A stretch of DNA of 64,000 nucleotides from Lathyrus oleraceus (GCF_024323335.1 NC_066582.1:88966944-89030943); one strand, 5' to 3'; counted from the first letter of the stretch, positions 20,299 to 33,805 are shown. Numbers and translations: made by a program. Notes: generated by a model from the sequence alone, not told the origin.

Positions 20299-23200
20299 TG
20301 TCGCAACGCGAAAAAAAAACAACCGGCGGAAAAAAAACAGAAGATTCACCACCGTTCGTTATTTATCCCAAAGGAGGGAAAGGAAACGATCGAAGAAAAC
20401 CTGAAGAGAGGAAAAGACAAGGTCTCGCAACCAAATTTAGGGTTCGGGAGTCGATTGTGCGAAGGGAAGGTATTAGCACCCCTACGCATCCGTAGTACTC
20501 TACGGTATCCACTCTTGTTGTTCTAGTATAAAGGGTGTAGGTATATCTAAGGTACTATCTATTAAAAGAAGGTCAAAAGAAAACGACTCGCAAGGATGTC
20601 GCATCCACTGCCTACGTATCTCACCTGAGTATGAGAATCAGAGTCTTCGTAGCTCCGCTACCTATAGGAGAAAGAGAAGTGTGCTCGATAACACATCGCG
20701 TCTTATTCCTACGTATCTCATCTGGAATGAGAATCAGAGAAAAACGTAGTTCAACTAACTACGGGAATAAGGGTCTCGATTGCAACTAGGGCAAGAGAAA
20801 GGGAAGGTCCCGATCGCAACGAGGGCGAGAGAAAAGAATCGCAATAAGGGCGAAAGCAAGCAAGGATTAGTTGTTAGTCGTCAGTCAAACTCGGCAAGAC
20901 ATCGCATCTCGTGCCTACGTATCTCATCTGAACATGAGAATCAAAGTTGTCGTAGTTCGGCTAACTAGGGGTTAAGGATTGCCATCTGAACATGGACTTA
21001 CAAGAGAGGACACCAGCTGTGTCAAAGGAAAGTGGGCAATGTGTTCAACGTCCTAGCAGTAGGTGTCGCAGCTCGCTGAATCGAGTCTTAGGCAGTTACC
21101 TCTTTGCAATAGAACAGACTGACATGCCACAAGATCGGAGACGCACGAAAGGTCTAAAAGTGGGGAAGCTCTGCCTTAGAGTTGTCATGCAATGTGGACC
21201 TATGTGTTAGGATTTACAGAGGGGAACATCTACCTAATGTTAGCATGCAAAGAATAAGGGAATTCTACCTATGTTATCTTACAAAGGATAAGGGAATTCT
21301 ACCTATGTTATCATACAAAGGGTTCTACCTAATGGGTGCTACCTAAACCGAACAAGAGACGACGGGAAGAGCAAGGAGAGGAGCCACGGATAAAGGTAGA
21401 TGGCGATGCCTGAGGAAATCGACTTACAGGTAGATGGCGATGCCTGAGGCGATCGACTTACAAGAGGATGGATGAATGCGTGTTGGTTTTGTTAAGTTTT
21501 GAAAATGATTACTCGACGTTGGATCGAGCTTTTGATCCTGTTTTGAAATGATTATCGGATGTTCATTTTAATTCTTGTATTAACAGATGAATAAAGAATG
21601 AAAGAATAAATATTATACACTTTATGGGAGTGGGGTACATTTGTTATGAATGGGGATGGTTCATGGCAATCAAACAATAAGAATATATGCCTCAATCATC
21701 ATACAAGTAGGCAACAGTTATCAATCAAATCAGATAAGTAAACAGGTATATAATCAAATCAAAGAATCAAAGAATGAAATAATGGAGCATTAAACAAGGC
21801 ATGGGAAGTATGAACATGTTAAACAGTCAAGCAATAGTAAGCATGGATGAAAGAAACAAGTGTAATAGATAATAGATGAATCAGACAGATGAAAAGATGC
21901 ACAAAAAGGGTCCATTGAAATAATTAAATCAAGAAATAAGGTAAGGATCAGATAAAATCAAGATAAAAGGCCTCTAATACATGGCATATGTGATGAACAA
22001 GGGAGGATCAAAAGATCTCTTCAATTGCCATAAGCAATCCCTAAATCAAACATTGATCATAAAGAAGTCAACTGAAAATTCGAGCCAACTTAATAAATAT
22101 CAAATAAATAGCAAATTAATCAAGAAAATTATGGAAAATTAAAAATAATGAAAATTAGTACATGAATTAATTGAAATAAAACAGAAGTCAAACCAAAAGT
22201 CAATCAACAAAACTAGGTTAAAATTAAATCAAGAATAAATTAAAAATGTGAAATAAAAATCCAAGAAAAAGTCAGGTTGACCATGGGGCAGTGGTCAACC
22301 TTCATCCCAAAAATCAAAAGCTGAAAATAATTTTGAGTTATAAAAATAAAATCAAGAATCAAATGTATGCTAAAATGGACCACTTAGAATGAATAATTAA
22401 AATAAAATATTAATACTAAATAAATGCGAAAATAAAAATTAAATAAAATTAAATAAGGCATCAAACAATATTGAAAATATTTTTGGATATTTTTATGAAC
22501 AAAGAAAATATTTTAAAAATTAATTAAAATCAAAATAGAAATAAATTAGAAAAAAAAAAGAACATGAAAAATGGGGGGTGTATTAGCATTTTAATTGAAC
22601 TGGAAAATACATGATGCGTTGATGGGCCATGCAAGAGGGGTGTCAAAAGCAAACAGCGCAAGCCCACAGTCCAAACCAAACTTAAATCTGGGCGTGACAT
22701 AATGAAATAACGTTTTAATAAAAAAATCATGTGAACATAACATCAATTGGTCATTTTCATTTAAGTCGCTACAAGACAAAAATATACGGACGGCCAGGAT
22801 TAAAACGGAGACGCTGGATCTAATGGCTCTCAAGATGACACGCGGTCATCTTCTTCATTGAGCCAAACCCTAGCCATGTTCATGAAGAAAACGCAGAAAT
22901 GCAGTGTGTTTTTTCCAACTTCAACAAAAAAAATACGAACCCTATAGTGCATCAAAAATAATGAAATAAAACCCAGATCTCAAGTACAAAATGCAAAGAT
23001 TAACATGGTAACTTATTTTAGGTGAAATGGTAGCTTATTCATGGAGAAAAGTTGACAACAAAGTGTCAACATGAACACGGGCATGAACAGAAAATCAACA
23101 ACATAAATCAACACCATGAACCATGCCTCGTACTGAGGACTTCAAAAGCAAGCATAAGCATATGATTAGCATGGTAATGAGCATGATAATGAGCATAGAT

Positions 23201-25131
23201 ATATCAATAAATGGCTAAGGAAGAGGAACAAAAGAGTTACCTAGTGGAAGTCTAGTCCACTACTTCTTGGTTGTGGAGAGGCTAGAAGAGAATGTTGCTT
23301 TCTTGGTGCTTCAAGAACTTCACTTCAAGAACTTGCTGAGAAATGAAATCTGACTTCTAATGAACCTTGCCTTTGCTTGCTCGAAAATCCAATGGCATCC
23401 TTTCATGTTTAGGGTTTTTTAGCTCTAAGTATGGTGGGTCAAACTCCTTAATGGGCTCTGAAATAATGTTTGGCCATGAGGTGAGCAAATGATGCAAGTT
23501 GGTTGCAATTGGCGAGGTGCACTAGAAATTGGAAAGAGGGCACGTGAGATGCTGTTTGACAAGGTTTTGTGTGACAAAAAAAAACAATGTTTCTTATTTT
23601 GGAAAACTTCTAAGTGAATGGAAATATGCTGCATAGCCAAATAAGGAAAGCAAAACAATGGCTTGGTTTGTGCAACATGGCTGGTTTGGTTTGGCAAGCA
23701 AGCAAGAAACCAATTCAAGATGGTGACTTTGTGGCAACATAACTTGATGAGCAAACCACCAATTGATGAGATAATGCAAACAGTAGAAAGATATCAAGGA
23801 GTATGGAATGTTTCATGTTGAGCATGGGTGGAAATAATGAGTGGAAGAAGATGAAAAAAAGGCCTCAAGTTCATGTCACACCATTGCAAGATTGGTTGGG
23901 CAAGTTAGGCATAAAATCTGCCTAGAAATTTCAAGTCATGGTGCCAACTTTAAGTGAGTGTATCTCTCAAACCATGAATCCAAATGAGATGACTCCAAAG
24001 GGAGGTGAAAGAGGACATGACAAAGTATAATTGTTATGAAGAAAATATTTTCAATTGGTGCCTTGAAGTACAAGAAAACTGGCCAAGACGTTTTGACAAA
24101 CTTTAAAGATTTTTAGACTTAGAAATTTTTCTAAGTGTCCTAAAAATATGCCCTACTTTGACCAAGTATAACTTTCTCAATTTTGATCCAAATGGAGCAA
24201 ACTTTATATTTCTAGAAAGCTTGGAACAAGAGGAACAACTTTCATGTTGGAGAAATGTTTAAATGGAGCTTTTATCTTGATGGAAAATGGGCTTAAAGTG
24301 AGTGCAAAAATCATAAAAACTTGCCCAAAATGGAAAGTCAACCATTTCCAAATTAAGTAACTTTTCCAATTCTTGATTAAATGATGAATCCATGATCCAA
24401 CCTTGATCAAATTTCACATGTAGGCTCCCCTAGGCATGAATTTTGAGATTCCAATCTCAAAAAGTCATAAGTTGACTTTTCTGGCCCCACAATTGACTTT
24501 TCCCAAACTGTCTGATTCCCGATTCCAGTGATCAATTGAAGCACTTCTGGCTCAAATAAAAAGCTGATTTTCTATATGTAGACCCTTGTGGACATATGGA
24601 GGGCCATGGAAAAGAGTTTCACCCAAAGAATCAGAAATAAACTAATTTTATGCCAAACCCTAATTTTAGGGCAAAATTGATCGGGAACTGATTGCACTAC
24701 TTGCCAATGGATCATTCTGAGATAATTTTGAGTCCTCCTAGGCCAACATGCCTCTCCAATCATGATATGGATGAGCTCCTCTACTTCCAACCAAACATTG
24801 ACTGTTGCAGGTAGCCATGAAACCCTAATTTCCTGATTAAATCCAGATGAACACTCTGATAGCTCTGAATCCTTCACTGATGAACTGGGGACCATAATAA
24901 GATACCTGGAGCCCCCTGAGACCCTTGAGACTTGTATACTTAGAGAATGAAGTCCAATTCTCAATCTTGCTTTGTATGGGCTCCTTCTGTTAAGGAGTGA
25001 TCAATCAAAACCTGATTTCCATGTCACTAGTGCAGTATGCAATGAGTATGACCTAGTACGATGTCAATGAAGTGTGAAACATAATCCTACGCTTTCAGGA
25101 AAAATTATAGGGTAAATTTTGGGGTATTACA
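20299..25131 (-). repeat. 3' LTR of E3 (4,833 bp)
   Basis: On the minus strand it starts TGTAATACCCCAAAATTTACC right after the polypurine tract and ends GCGTTGCGACA. The last few hundred bases resemble the E2 LTR end; the first 2 kb share short phrases with the E5 LTR. It is long but within the range known for Ogre. No second LTR is available in the window. No gene is seen inside. Confidence 0.85.
21395..21463. repeat. Two copies of a 34-bp unit in the E3 LTR
   Basis: GGTAGATGGCGATGCCTGAG starts at 21395 and again at 21429, each followed by GATCGACTTACA-like sequence. Just upstream (21240-21330) a GGGAATTCTACCTATGTTAT phrase is repeated in the same way. Confidence 0.75.
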
Positions 25132-25146
25132 GCTGCCCCTATTCAA
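25132..25146 (-). other. Polypurine tract of E3
   Basis: The minus strand reads TTGAATAGGGGCAGC immediately before the LTR start TGTAATACC, matching the E2 tract. Confidence 0.8.
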
Positions 25147-25477
25147 TCAACTGGAAACCCGAAATGAAGATAGCAACGACTTTCGCACTTTCGAGGTATC
25201 AAGGGATTGAATACGATAAAAGCCCGAAAATTTACACTGAAGTAAGAGAGTGAAAAATAAAGTAATAATGCCCGTCAGGATCGGCAAAGAGGTGGTCTTG
25301 ATCTGAGCATCAACAAAGAATTCGTCTGGTACGGTGAGAGTCGGTCTGAACACCGAAAAAGAAATGTTAGCCGAAATACCAAAACAAATGGTAACACGAA
25401 AATAACCATGGCCTGAATGCCGCTCATCAACCTGAACTGGAAATGACTTCGATCTGAGCATCGGAAGATACTAGATT

Positions 25478-26383
25478 ATCAAACATCGGTTTGAACACCG
25501 GGAAACTGGCCTGAACGCCACTTCGGTCTGAATACCGGAAACTGGCTTGAATGCCACAAGTTGCATCGACCTGAACGTCGGAAACTTCTTTGATCTAAAC
25601 ATCGGAAAACTGGCCTGAATGCCACTTCGGTCTGAATACCGGAAACTGGCCTGAATGCCACAAGTTGCGTCGACCTGAATGTCGGAAACTTCTTCGATCT
25701 GAGCATCGGAAAACTGGCCTGAATGCCACTTCGGTCTGAATACCGGAAACTGGTCTGAATGCCACAAGTTGCATCGACCTGAACATCGGAAACTTCTTTG
25801 ATCTGAACATCGGAAAACTGGCCTGAATGCCACTTCGGTCTGAATACCGGAAAACTGGCCTGAATGCCACAAGTTGCATCGACCTGAACGTCGAAAACTT
25901 CTTCGATCTGAACATCGGAAAACTGGCATGAATGCCACTTCGGTCTGAATACCAGAAAGTGGCCTGAATGGCACAAGTTGCATCGACCTGAACGTCGGAA
26001 ACTTCTTCGATCTGAACATCGAAAAACTGGCTTGAATGCCACTTCGGTCTGAATACCGGAAAACTGGCCTGAATGCCACAAGTTGCATCGACCTGAACGT
26101 CGGAAACTTCTTCGATCTGAACATCGAAAAACTGGCTTGAGTGCCACTTCGGTCTGAATACCGGAAAACTGGCCTGAATGCCACAAGTTGCATCGACCTG
26201 AACGCCGAAAACTTCTTCGATCTGAACATCGGAAAATTGGAATGAATGCCACTTCGGTCTGAATATCGGAAATTGGCCTGAATGCCACAAGTTGCATCGA
26301 CCTGAACATCGAAAACTTCTTCGATCTGAACATTGGAAAACTGGCCTGAATGCCACTTCGATCTGAATAACGGGAACTTGCAT
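25478..26383 (-). repeat. 104-bp tandem array in the 3' UTR of E3, about 9 units
   Basis: The phrase CTTCGGTCTGAATACCGG or a close variant starts at 25521, 25625, 25729, 25833, 25938, 26042, 26147, 26252 and 26356, giving spacings of 104-105 bp. Each unit consists of about four 26-bp subunits on the theme CTGAAyrtCGGAAA. The minus strand has no stop codon in any of three frames across most of the array, yielding open frames of 252, 333 and 262 codons. These repeat-encoded peptides are not likely to be genes. Confidence 0.9.
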
Positions 26384-27549
26384 GCTTGTCAGTATCGGCA
26401 GAAATAGGGAAAATGATAATTGAGGTGGCGCGTGGGCTAACGACCTCTGCTGGGAATAATAAAGAATAAGTCATGAACAACCTTCAGTCTGAGTACTGGA
26501 AACAAACTTCTGGCTTATCACTTGGGATACCGAGAATGTCTTATGCTTTACATGCGTATGTTTGAATTTTTCAATGGCGTAATGCTCCATGAAAATGGAA
26601 ATGCTACGCGATTTGGGAGGATGCAATGCGATATGATTCTACATGCAGGGATGGGAAATGCCAGGTTAGAGAGAACGCCAAGCCGAGGCAAGGAATTTTG
26701 CTGGGGAAATGATCACAATCTTCAGGACTCTGGCAATGCTGTTGGAGATACACAGCATAATGAACTTTGTGGGGAAATGACCAGCCACGCGATGTTTTGG
26801 TAATAACATAAAAATACCGAGACTCTGACTGGGGAGGGAATGACACTGAAAGCTTGCTGTTGAGGAAAGCGACAGTGGTTCTGGAAACCATAATCTGTGA
26901 GAGAGACGACTCAGTAGGGGAAGAAAACACCGATACGGTACCGAGATTCTGCTTCAAGGAAAGAGACCATGGATCTAGCGTCAAGATCATCGATCTGGCA
27001 TCGAACTCTAAGGAGCAGCCGCTTCTGCTGGGAAGATACAGTCTGACACTGTCGACTCTACTGGTGAATGTATAATCTGAAACAAAATGTTTGGGGAAGT
27101 ACAGTAGTGAGAAACTGTTGGGGATTGAAGAATCCAACGCTTGGACTAACTTTGTAGGGATAAGATACTAAATACCAACTATTGAAGAAAAACATCCTCA
27201 ATCATCTGCTGGGAACCTTAAGGAAATGCCCCGAGTGTACCTGTTTTGAATAGACGATCCAAAGCACTTAAAATTTACAGCAATTTTAAATGTTTATTAA
27301 GCATGTACCTGTAAAGCTCTTATGTTTCATGATGCAATGTTTATCAAAAATTCGGACGTCATTTTTGCAAACAAAACGGTAAAATGAAAATGAACACAGA
27401 GATATACTGAATAACATGATTTTTATTGATTGAATGGCCTCTGAGTAGGCATTTACATCAGGAAGGAATCCCTGGAAAGAAGTAATTGCACAAAAGATAA
27501 AAACAGAAATTAATCTAATGGGAATGTGAAATGGATTTCTATCGGGTTC
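26384..27549. other. 3' UTR of E3 left of E4, no gene seen
   Basis: No supported coding region. The sequence parallels the E2 3' UTR at 9130-9760, with repeated CTGGGGAA phrases, and ends at the E4 insertion point. Confidence 0.6.
27545..27549. repeat. Target site duplication of E4, left copy (GGTTC)
   Basis: GGTTC abuts the left LTR and is repeated exactly at 34830-34834. Joining the flanks restores similarity to the E2 3' UTR near 9722-9760. Confidence 0.92.
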
Positions 27550-28310
27550 TAAAATTCTGGCGTAGTCAGATTTTAGATGTTCTACTCCAAGTTATGACAT
27601 CTGATCCAACATTGCTACAAATACAGCAAGATAGTTATACAATTCAAACCCAGTACTGATATGCACACATTCACAGATGTCACGACATCTGCTACTATAT
27701 CACCATAGTATGGAAGAACACCCAGTTTTGTCCATCTGGTACAAAGACACAGCAGAGATCAACCATAACACTTACTTCTGTTGAGCCTGCACAGTTATCA
27801 GCATGATGTCTCAACATTGATTTGAACATCACCTGTTACAGCATTACAGGTTTACCTTATTGTATAACAGACAAAATTATAACATGCAGAAGGTAAAAAC
27901 ACAAGTAATTGTTAACCCAGTTCGGTGCAACATCACCTACGTCTGGGGGCATACCAAGCCAGGAAGAAGATCCACTATCAGCAGTATTAATTCAGAGTTA
28001 AACTCCCCCGTTTACAACTCTTCACTTAATCCCTACCCAATGCAATCTATACCTAGGAACTCCTAGATAGAAACCTCCAGTTTCCATTCCTATCACTACA
28101 ATTACAATGTAATGCTAAACAACTTGAACTTGCTTCACAGCTTCGTTCAAGAACATAATCACTCTTGCCTACAGGCTTTGAGTTACAAAAACTCTCAGCT
28201 TTGAACACTGAGAAACACATGGTAACCTTCCCACAGATTGGGAGGTTTACCTCACACACACCCCTAAATTTTCATTCTAAGAGGCTTACAAAAACTAGAT
28301 TACAATATGC

Positions 28311-28318
28311 TATTTATA
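28311..28318 (-). promoter_or_regulatory. TATA box of the left E4 LTR
   Basis: The minus strand reads TATAAATA; the right LTR has the same box at 33806-33813. Position is about 1.06 kb into the LTR, plausible for a long U3. Confidence 0.5.
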
Positions 28319-28425
28319 ACCTAATCACCCAACTGGATTTGGGCCTTCAGAAATCGCAGCAAACTTCTCCTTTGCTGTTACAACATCAGCAGAAACTTTC
28401 TGCTACAAACAAGGTCTTCAATCTT

Positions 28426-28563
28426 TTAGTTCCTAAAATATCTCCATATTTAGTTCCTAAAATATCTCCATATTTGGTTCCTAAAATATCTCCATATTTA
28501 GTTCCTAAAATATCTCCATATTTAGTTCCTAAAATATCTCCATATTTAGTTCCTAAAATATCT
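28426..28563. repeat. 24-bp minisatellite, six units (left E4 LTR)
   Basis: The unit TTAGTTCCTAAAATATCTCC plus ATAT is repeated six times with one T-to-G change. Two extra units relative to the right LTR (33921-34010) account exactly for the 48-bp length difference of the LTRs. Confidence 0.93.
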
Positions 28564-29383
28564 CAAGACCTCCACAAATAATGCCACATAGGATTCAAAC
28601 TAATTTCCACATATTAGTGTGCTAACAAATAGGCTGTTTGTTAGGTTCCTTAATTGTAGCTTGGTTGTTGGTTTCCTGGATTTTAGCCTGAGAAAAATGC
28701 TAAAACAGAAAAACTAAACAACCTACAATATAGCATATGCTGTCAGGAATGAATGTCACGACATTCAGCTTGACATCAAGGATCATATGCTAAGTCTGTT
28801 TTTCCAGAAAACAGACTGTACAATTTTGCTGACCTGTATATGACCAAAATGACCATACTACAGTAACAGCTTACATTAATAAATGTCAAAGTATCCAATT
28901 TGACATTTACACATTTGGCCTTAAGTCAGTTCTGTTATCCTCTTGAAGAACAGACTAAGAAACATGCTGAAGTATAGCAGAACACCACTGTGTCTATTGT
29001 TCAGTATATGCTGTCAATGATGAATGTCATAACATCCAGTTTGACATTCAGTCAGTAGGCCTTATGCCAGGTCTGGTATTTCCTTGATAACCAGACTGGA
29101 AATAAATACTAAGTTCTAACAGAACACCAGCTGTTATATTCCTTAGTATCTGCTGACAGGGATGAATGTCACAACATCCAGTTTGACATTCAATAAATCC
29201 TGTATTAGCTAATCCTGCAGTAACTACTCAAGTGTGTCATGACATCAGTCAAGACATCAGAGCACAGTTAGATATTCTAACCTACAGAGCAGTCACACAT
29301 ACACACCATGTCATGACATCAGTCAAGACATTAGAATCCAGCTAGTGTTTTACCATATAATGCAGCCAATTAAACACCTACAA

Positions 29384-29397
29384 ACTCCCCCTTTGGC
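29384..29397 (-). other. Polypurine tract of E4
   Basis: The minus strand reads GCCAAAGGGGGAGTT two bases before the LTR start TGTAGG, as in many plant copia elements. Confidence 0.8.
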
Positions 29398-32300
29398 AAA
29401 TTTTTGGCTAAAACACTTTGATCCCCATAACAGAGTTCATAGCAGCGGAATCACACATCTAGCAGGAAATAGACCTAGCTAATACACTCAGAGTGGCAGC
29501 ACACTCACACACCTTGAAGTTAAATAAAACTTCACATAACAGCACACATACAGAAGTTAAGTAAAAACTTCTAATTGCAGCACACATCCACAGCACACAT
29601 ACAGAGGTATAGAAGTTAAATAACAACTTCAACATATATCAGCTGCAGGGGAGGGAATCTTCGAATCTGTCATGAAAGTTTGTTTTAACAGACCAATCTG
29701 TTGTCTGGGGTATCACCTGTTACTCCCCTTTTTTGTCAAAAATGTTGCCAAAGCCAACAACATAAACAGAAAAAATGACAGAATTACAGACTTGGTTTTA
29801 CTTCACAGTTTCAACCAAGTTAGCACCCACTTGATCTTGCTTCACAGCTTTGATCAAGTAATCACCCACTTTTGCTTTACTGTAGGTATATCAGGTGCCA
29901 TACCTTGTTATCTGAGAACACATAGACCACAAGCTTGATGATTACTTGCAGCACAAAGACAGAACTCCCCCTGTCATGAACAACCAACTCTCCTCTTGAA
30001 ACTTGGAGATCACACATGAACATATCCAACACCCCAAAGTTGGACCTTCACATACTTCCTGATTCAAAGAGAACCCAGACCACTTGACGAATGGAAAACA
30101 TAAGACTCATCTTCATGTCTTCAAGAGCATACCCTCTGTTCAACCCTCTTGGCTGAACACATCCACACTTTGTGTCAATCTCTCTTTTAACCAGAACAGA
30201 AAACCACTTCACAAAATGTTCTAACATTCGTTAGGACATCCTTCACAACATAACAAGGAACACCGTCTGATAATCTTCAGATATCACTGAGTCACCTGCT
30301 TGATCCAAAAGAACCTAGACATAAATTGGGACATATACATTCTCATCCCATTACGAGAGATAATCTTCCATAGATAGCTCAGAACTCCTACCACAAGCTC
30401 CAAGAGATGAATAGAAAACACCTCCTTTTGTCTTCAACTTACTACTTTTCTGCTCAAAAGTAATTTGTCTCAGACTTTCCTCAAGAATAATCAGCTGCCA
30501 TATGTGGATTATCTTGATTCTTCAAACTCACTTCTGAGATAGACCAAATGCCACTGGTTGATTACCTCATTCATGAATCCTCATATGAAAAAGTCAAATG
30601 CCATTCTTTGACCTCTCCACGTTTATCAGACCTCTCCTAGAGATATTCTGACCTTCCAAGTGAGACTTGAACTTCAAGCTACATGTTGAACAAAACTTAG
30701 ATTTTCTAAGACATGAACATGTAACATCCTTTTTATCCAGCAACTCCAAAGAACTGCAACGAGAACGACCTTTTTGAAGTATCCAATCTACAACCCTATA
30801 GACCTTTCTATCTCAAGTTGATGTGCCACTTCACCAACTAAGAATCTGATGTTGAACCAAATGTCACAACATTGTGTTTCGACATCTAGCTGTTGAATTC
30901 AGCTCCTTCTTCTGCCACTTGAAAGAACTTCCTCCCTTCACAGAACAAGAGTTCAATGTTCTCATAGACTTGATTGTGGAACCAAGTTTGAGTAAACAAC
31001 CTCCATCCTGCAGGTTTGCAGTTAAGTCATCCAAGCTCACACCTTGATGAATCCCTGCTTCTTCTCCAAAGACATCAGACACTCTGATGCATGAGTCTTC
31101 AGAAGGACCAGTTAGAAACTAACCCTTCAGCTATACCAAGGATTCCACTTCCTAAAGCAAGGCTGTTTCCATGATGTCAAGACTGCTGCCACTTGTTCTT
31201 GACTCCACAGTGTGCCTAAGCTAATGCACTTCCTTACCTAGATCAGAAATAAACTGATCCAAGTAACCACCATCAAGACTATGATGTCTTCTTCTTCTTG
31301 TACATACCAAGGCTGAACATGTTTCTTGCCAGGAAACCTTTTCAGAGATCATATGCTTTTGCTGCCACCAAAGAGATAGATCATAAGCCAATGTACTATC
31401 CTTCCTGTGATTCTGCACAGGGTCTTGAAGAAGTGATGTTCCAACATCTTTAATAACATCAGTTATCTTGAGCTCCAAGGATAATCAATTAAACACTTGT
31501 ACTTGGCACAAGTAGACATTGATCTTAAATCCTTTCCCAATTATCCTTCAGATACTTCCACCATAAGAATACTTTGAAAGTACTCTTCTTGTGTCAACAT
31601 CTTCTGCTTGCAAGCATCTCGACAATTTTGAAAGTCTTCCCAGATTAAATTCACCCTTAGGAATGAGAGAGATGAATTTTTCCTTGCAAATGTGTCACAC
31701 AACCACCAGAACCCATGTGACACAGGTCAACAGCCAACCAGACCCTAGGCTGACCAAATGTGAGGAGGTTAACCAAAACTCCCCCTCAAATTAACAATCA
31801 TGGAAACTTCACACCAATATCCATGCATTGTACAGACATGTCTCAACATGACATACACCATCCCTACAAGTGGCACCTAACTCTATGAGTTATACCTATA
31901 CATACTCCAATCACACCAATCAGACATCAGCTGACCATAAGTACTAGTGAAACACAACACCAGTCAATAGTAGATATGCATTGCCAGAGCATACTACCTC
32001 AACCAACCTCTGAATCTTCATATTCTCACTCCTTGAAGGAACTGCCACTTCTGAGCGAGGTGTTTGAATAACAAGATTCATGGTCCCAATCCTCTTAAAT
32101 GGAATAGCAGTCAGATTACCCCATTATTGACTTCTATCATCCAGGGGACTTGTCTTCCAGCACAACATAGTACTTCAGGGAACAACTATCTAACCCTGAT
32201 CAAGTTATAGGAATAAGGCAAATAGCAGGCAATTGCACAATGTCACATCTCAACCAGCTCCACTTCTAGAGAACAGATTTCTAAAAGTGATCTTCTTGAG

Positions 32301-33028
32301 CACACACACAGTTGACCCTACCCTTGTCAACTTAGCACACACAGATGTTTCCTCTTCCAGGTCAGGAGTAGGTTCCAAACAAGTATCCCTTTGTTTGACA
32401 CCTAAAAACATCTACTCTTCAACTAGTAGCAGCATACTTGTTGAACAACATGTTCTAACATCATATAGAACATTAGTTCCACCTCCTTGGAACAAACCCT
32501 CCTTGAAAGTCTTCAAGGTCTTCATATACACTACCCAAGAGTGTAAAAGAATCAGTGATCAAGTGATTCTTACCATCCTGAAGTGAGAACGTCATGATGA
32601 GTGGACTTGAGGAGACTCAAGTATCTTTGACATCTTCAGTAGGTTATGATGAAATCTTGATACAGCAGCCTTTCATCCACATGAGGGGAAACTACATCAG
32701 AGTTTGAGTTTTGCCAGGTATTATGCAGCGGAAATCATAATACAACTCAACCTATGAACACACACTTCACCAAATCAGCCTCCAATACCATACCAAGTTT
32801 GAATATGATTCAATACTGGCACAGCTGTCCCACGCAAGGGCCAATTGCCAACCTTCAGAGACAGGTCCACACATTTCCTGTCATGAATAGTCCATCCACC
32901 TACTTCAAGGGACCATTCAGGGACATCACAGAACCTTCCACAGGTTCCAACATCAGTACTAACACAACTCCTTGCAAGATACCAGAAAGTATCACCCATG
33001 TATCTCATCCAGAAACAGAACATGATGC
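29398..33028 (-). other. Internal region of E4, no recognisable gag-pol
   Basis: About 3.6 kb with only short open frames (longest about 120 codons) and none of the RT, RH, IN or PR motifs that I can recognise on either strand. PPT-like GGGGGAGTT on the minus strand recurs near 29967 and 31785. A strongly decayed gag-pol cannot be ruled out by eye. Confidence 0.65.
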
Positions 33029-33042
33029 CTGCTCTGATACCA
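33029..33042 (-). other. Primer binding site of E4 (initiator tRNA-Met type)
   Basis: The minus strand reads TGGTATCAGAGCAG, two bases after the LTR end ...GAATTTCA. It is the standard PBS of plant Ty1/copia elements and sets the orientation. Confidence 0.9.
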
Positions 33043-33805
33043 TTTGAAATTCTGGCGTAGTCAGATTTTAGATGTTCTACTCCAAGTTATGACATCTGAT
33101 CCAACATTGCTACAAATACAGCAAGATAGTTATACAATTCAAACCCAGTACTGATATGCACACATTCACATATGTCACGACATCTGCTACTATATCACCA
33201 TAGTATGGAAGAACACCCAGTTCTGTCCATCTGGTACAAAGACACAGCAGAGATCAACCATAACACTTACTTCTGTTGAGCCTGCACAGTTATCAGCATG
33301 ATGTCTCAACATTGATTTGAACATCACCTGTTACAACATTACAGGTTTACCTTATTGTATAACAGACAAAATTATAACATGCAGAAGGTAAAAACACAAG
33401 TAATTATTAACCCAGTTCGGTGCAACATCACCTACGTCTGGGGGCATACCAAGCCAGGAAGAAGATCCACTATCAGCAATATTAATTCAGAGTTAAACTC
33501 CCCCGTTTACAACTCTTCACTTAATCCCTACCCAATGCAATCTATACCTAGGAACTCCTAGATAGAAACCTCCAGTTTCCATTCCTATCACTACAATTAC
33601 AATGTAATGCTAAACAACTTGAACTTGCTTCACAGCTTCGTTCAAGAACATAATCACTCTTGCCTACAGGCTTTGAGTTACAAAAACTCTCAGCTTTGAA
33701 CACTGAGAAACACATGGTAACCTTCCCACAGATTGGGAGGTTTACCTCACACACACCCCTAAATTTTCATTCTAAGAGGCTTACAAAAACTAGATTACAA
33801 TATGC

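Larger units (their letters stand above)
27550..29382 (-). repeat. 3' LTR of E4 (left copy, 1,833 bp)
   Basis: On the minus strand it starts TGTAGGTGTTTAATTGG and ends ...GAATTTTA; the expected terminal CA is TA here (plus-strand start TA instead of TG). It aligns throughout with 33045-34829. It carries six copies of a 24-bp minisatellite at 28426-28563, against four in the right LTR. Confidence 0.93.

Noticed and set aside
25478..26383. CRISPR-like array
   Set aside because: Units are contiguous and vary throughout, without unique spacers, and the DNA is from a plant.
25471..26480. Long repetitive proteins (252-333 codons) on the minus strand
   Set aside because: They are translations of a tandem array open in three frames, with no conserved start or context; kept only as a repeat.
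28165..28581. 138-codon frame in the E4 LTR (and 122 codons in the other LTR)
   Set aside because: Its second half is the 24-bp minisatellite and it is antisense to the element; repeat number changes alter the product freely.
29398..33028. Host gene inside E4
   Set aside because: No long frame, no splice-like pattern that I can support, and the region is bounded by PBS and PPT, so it is element interior.
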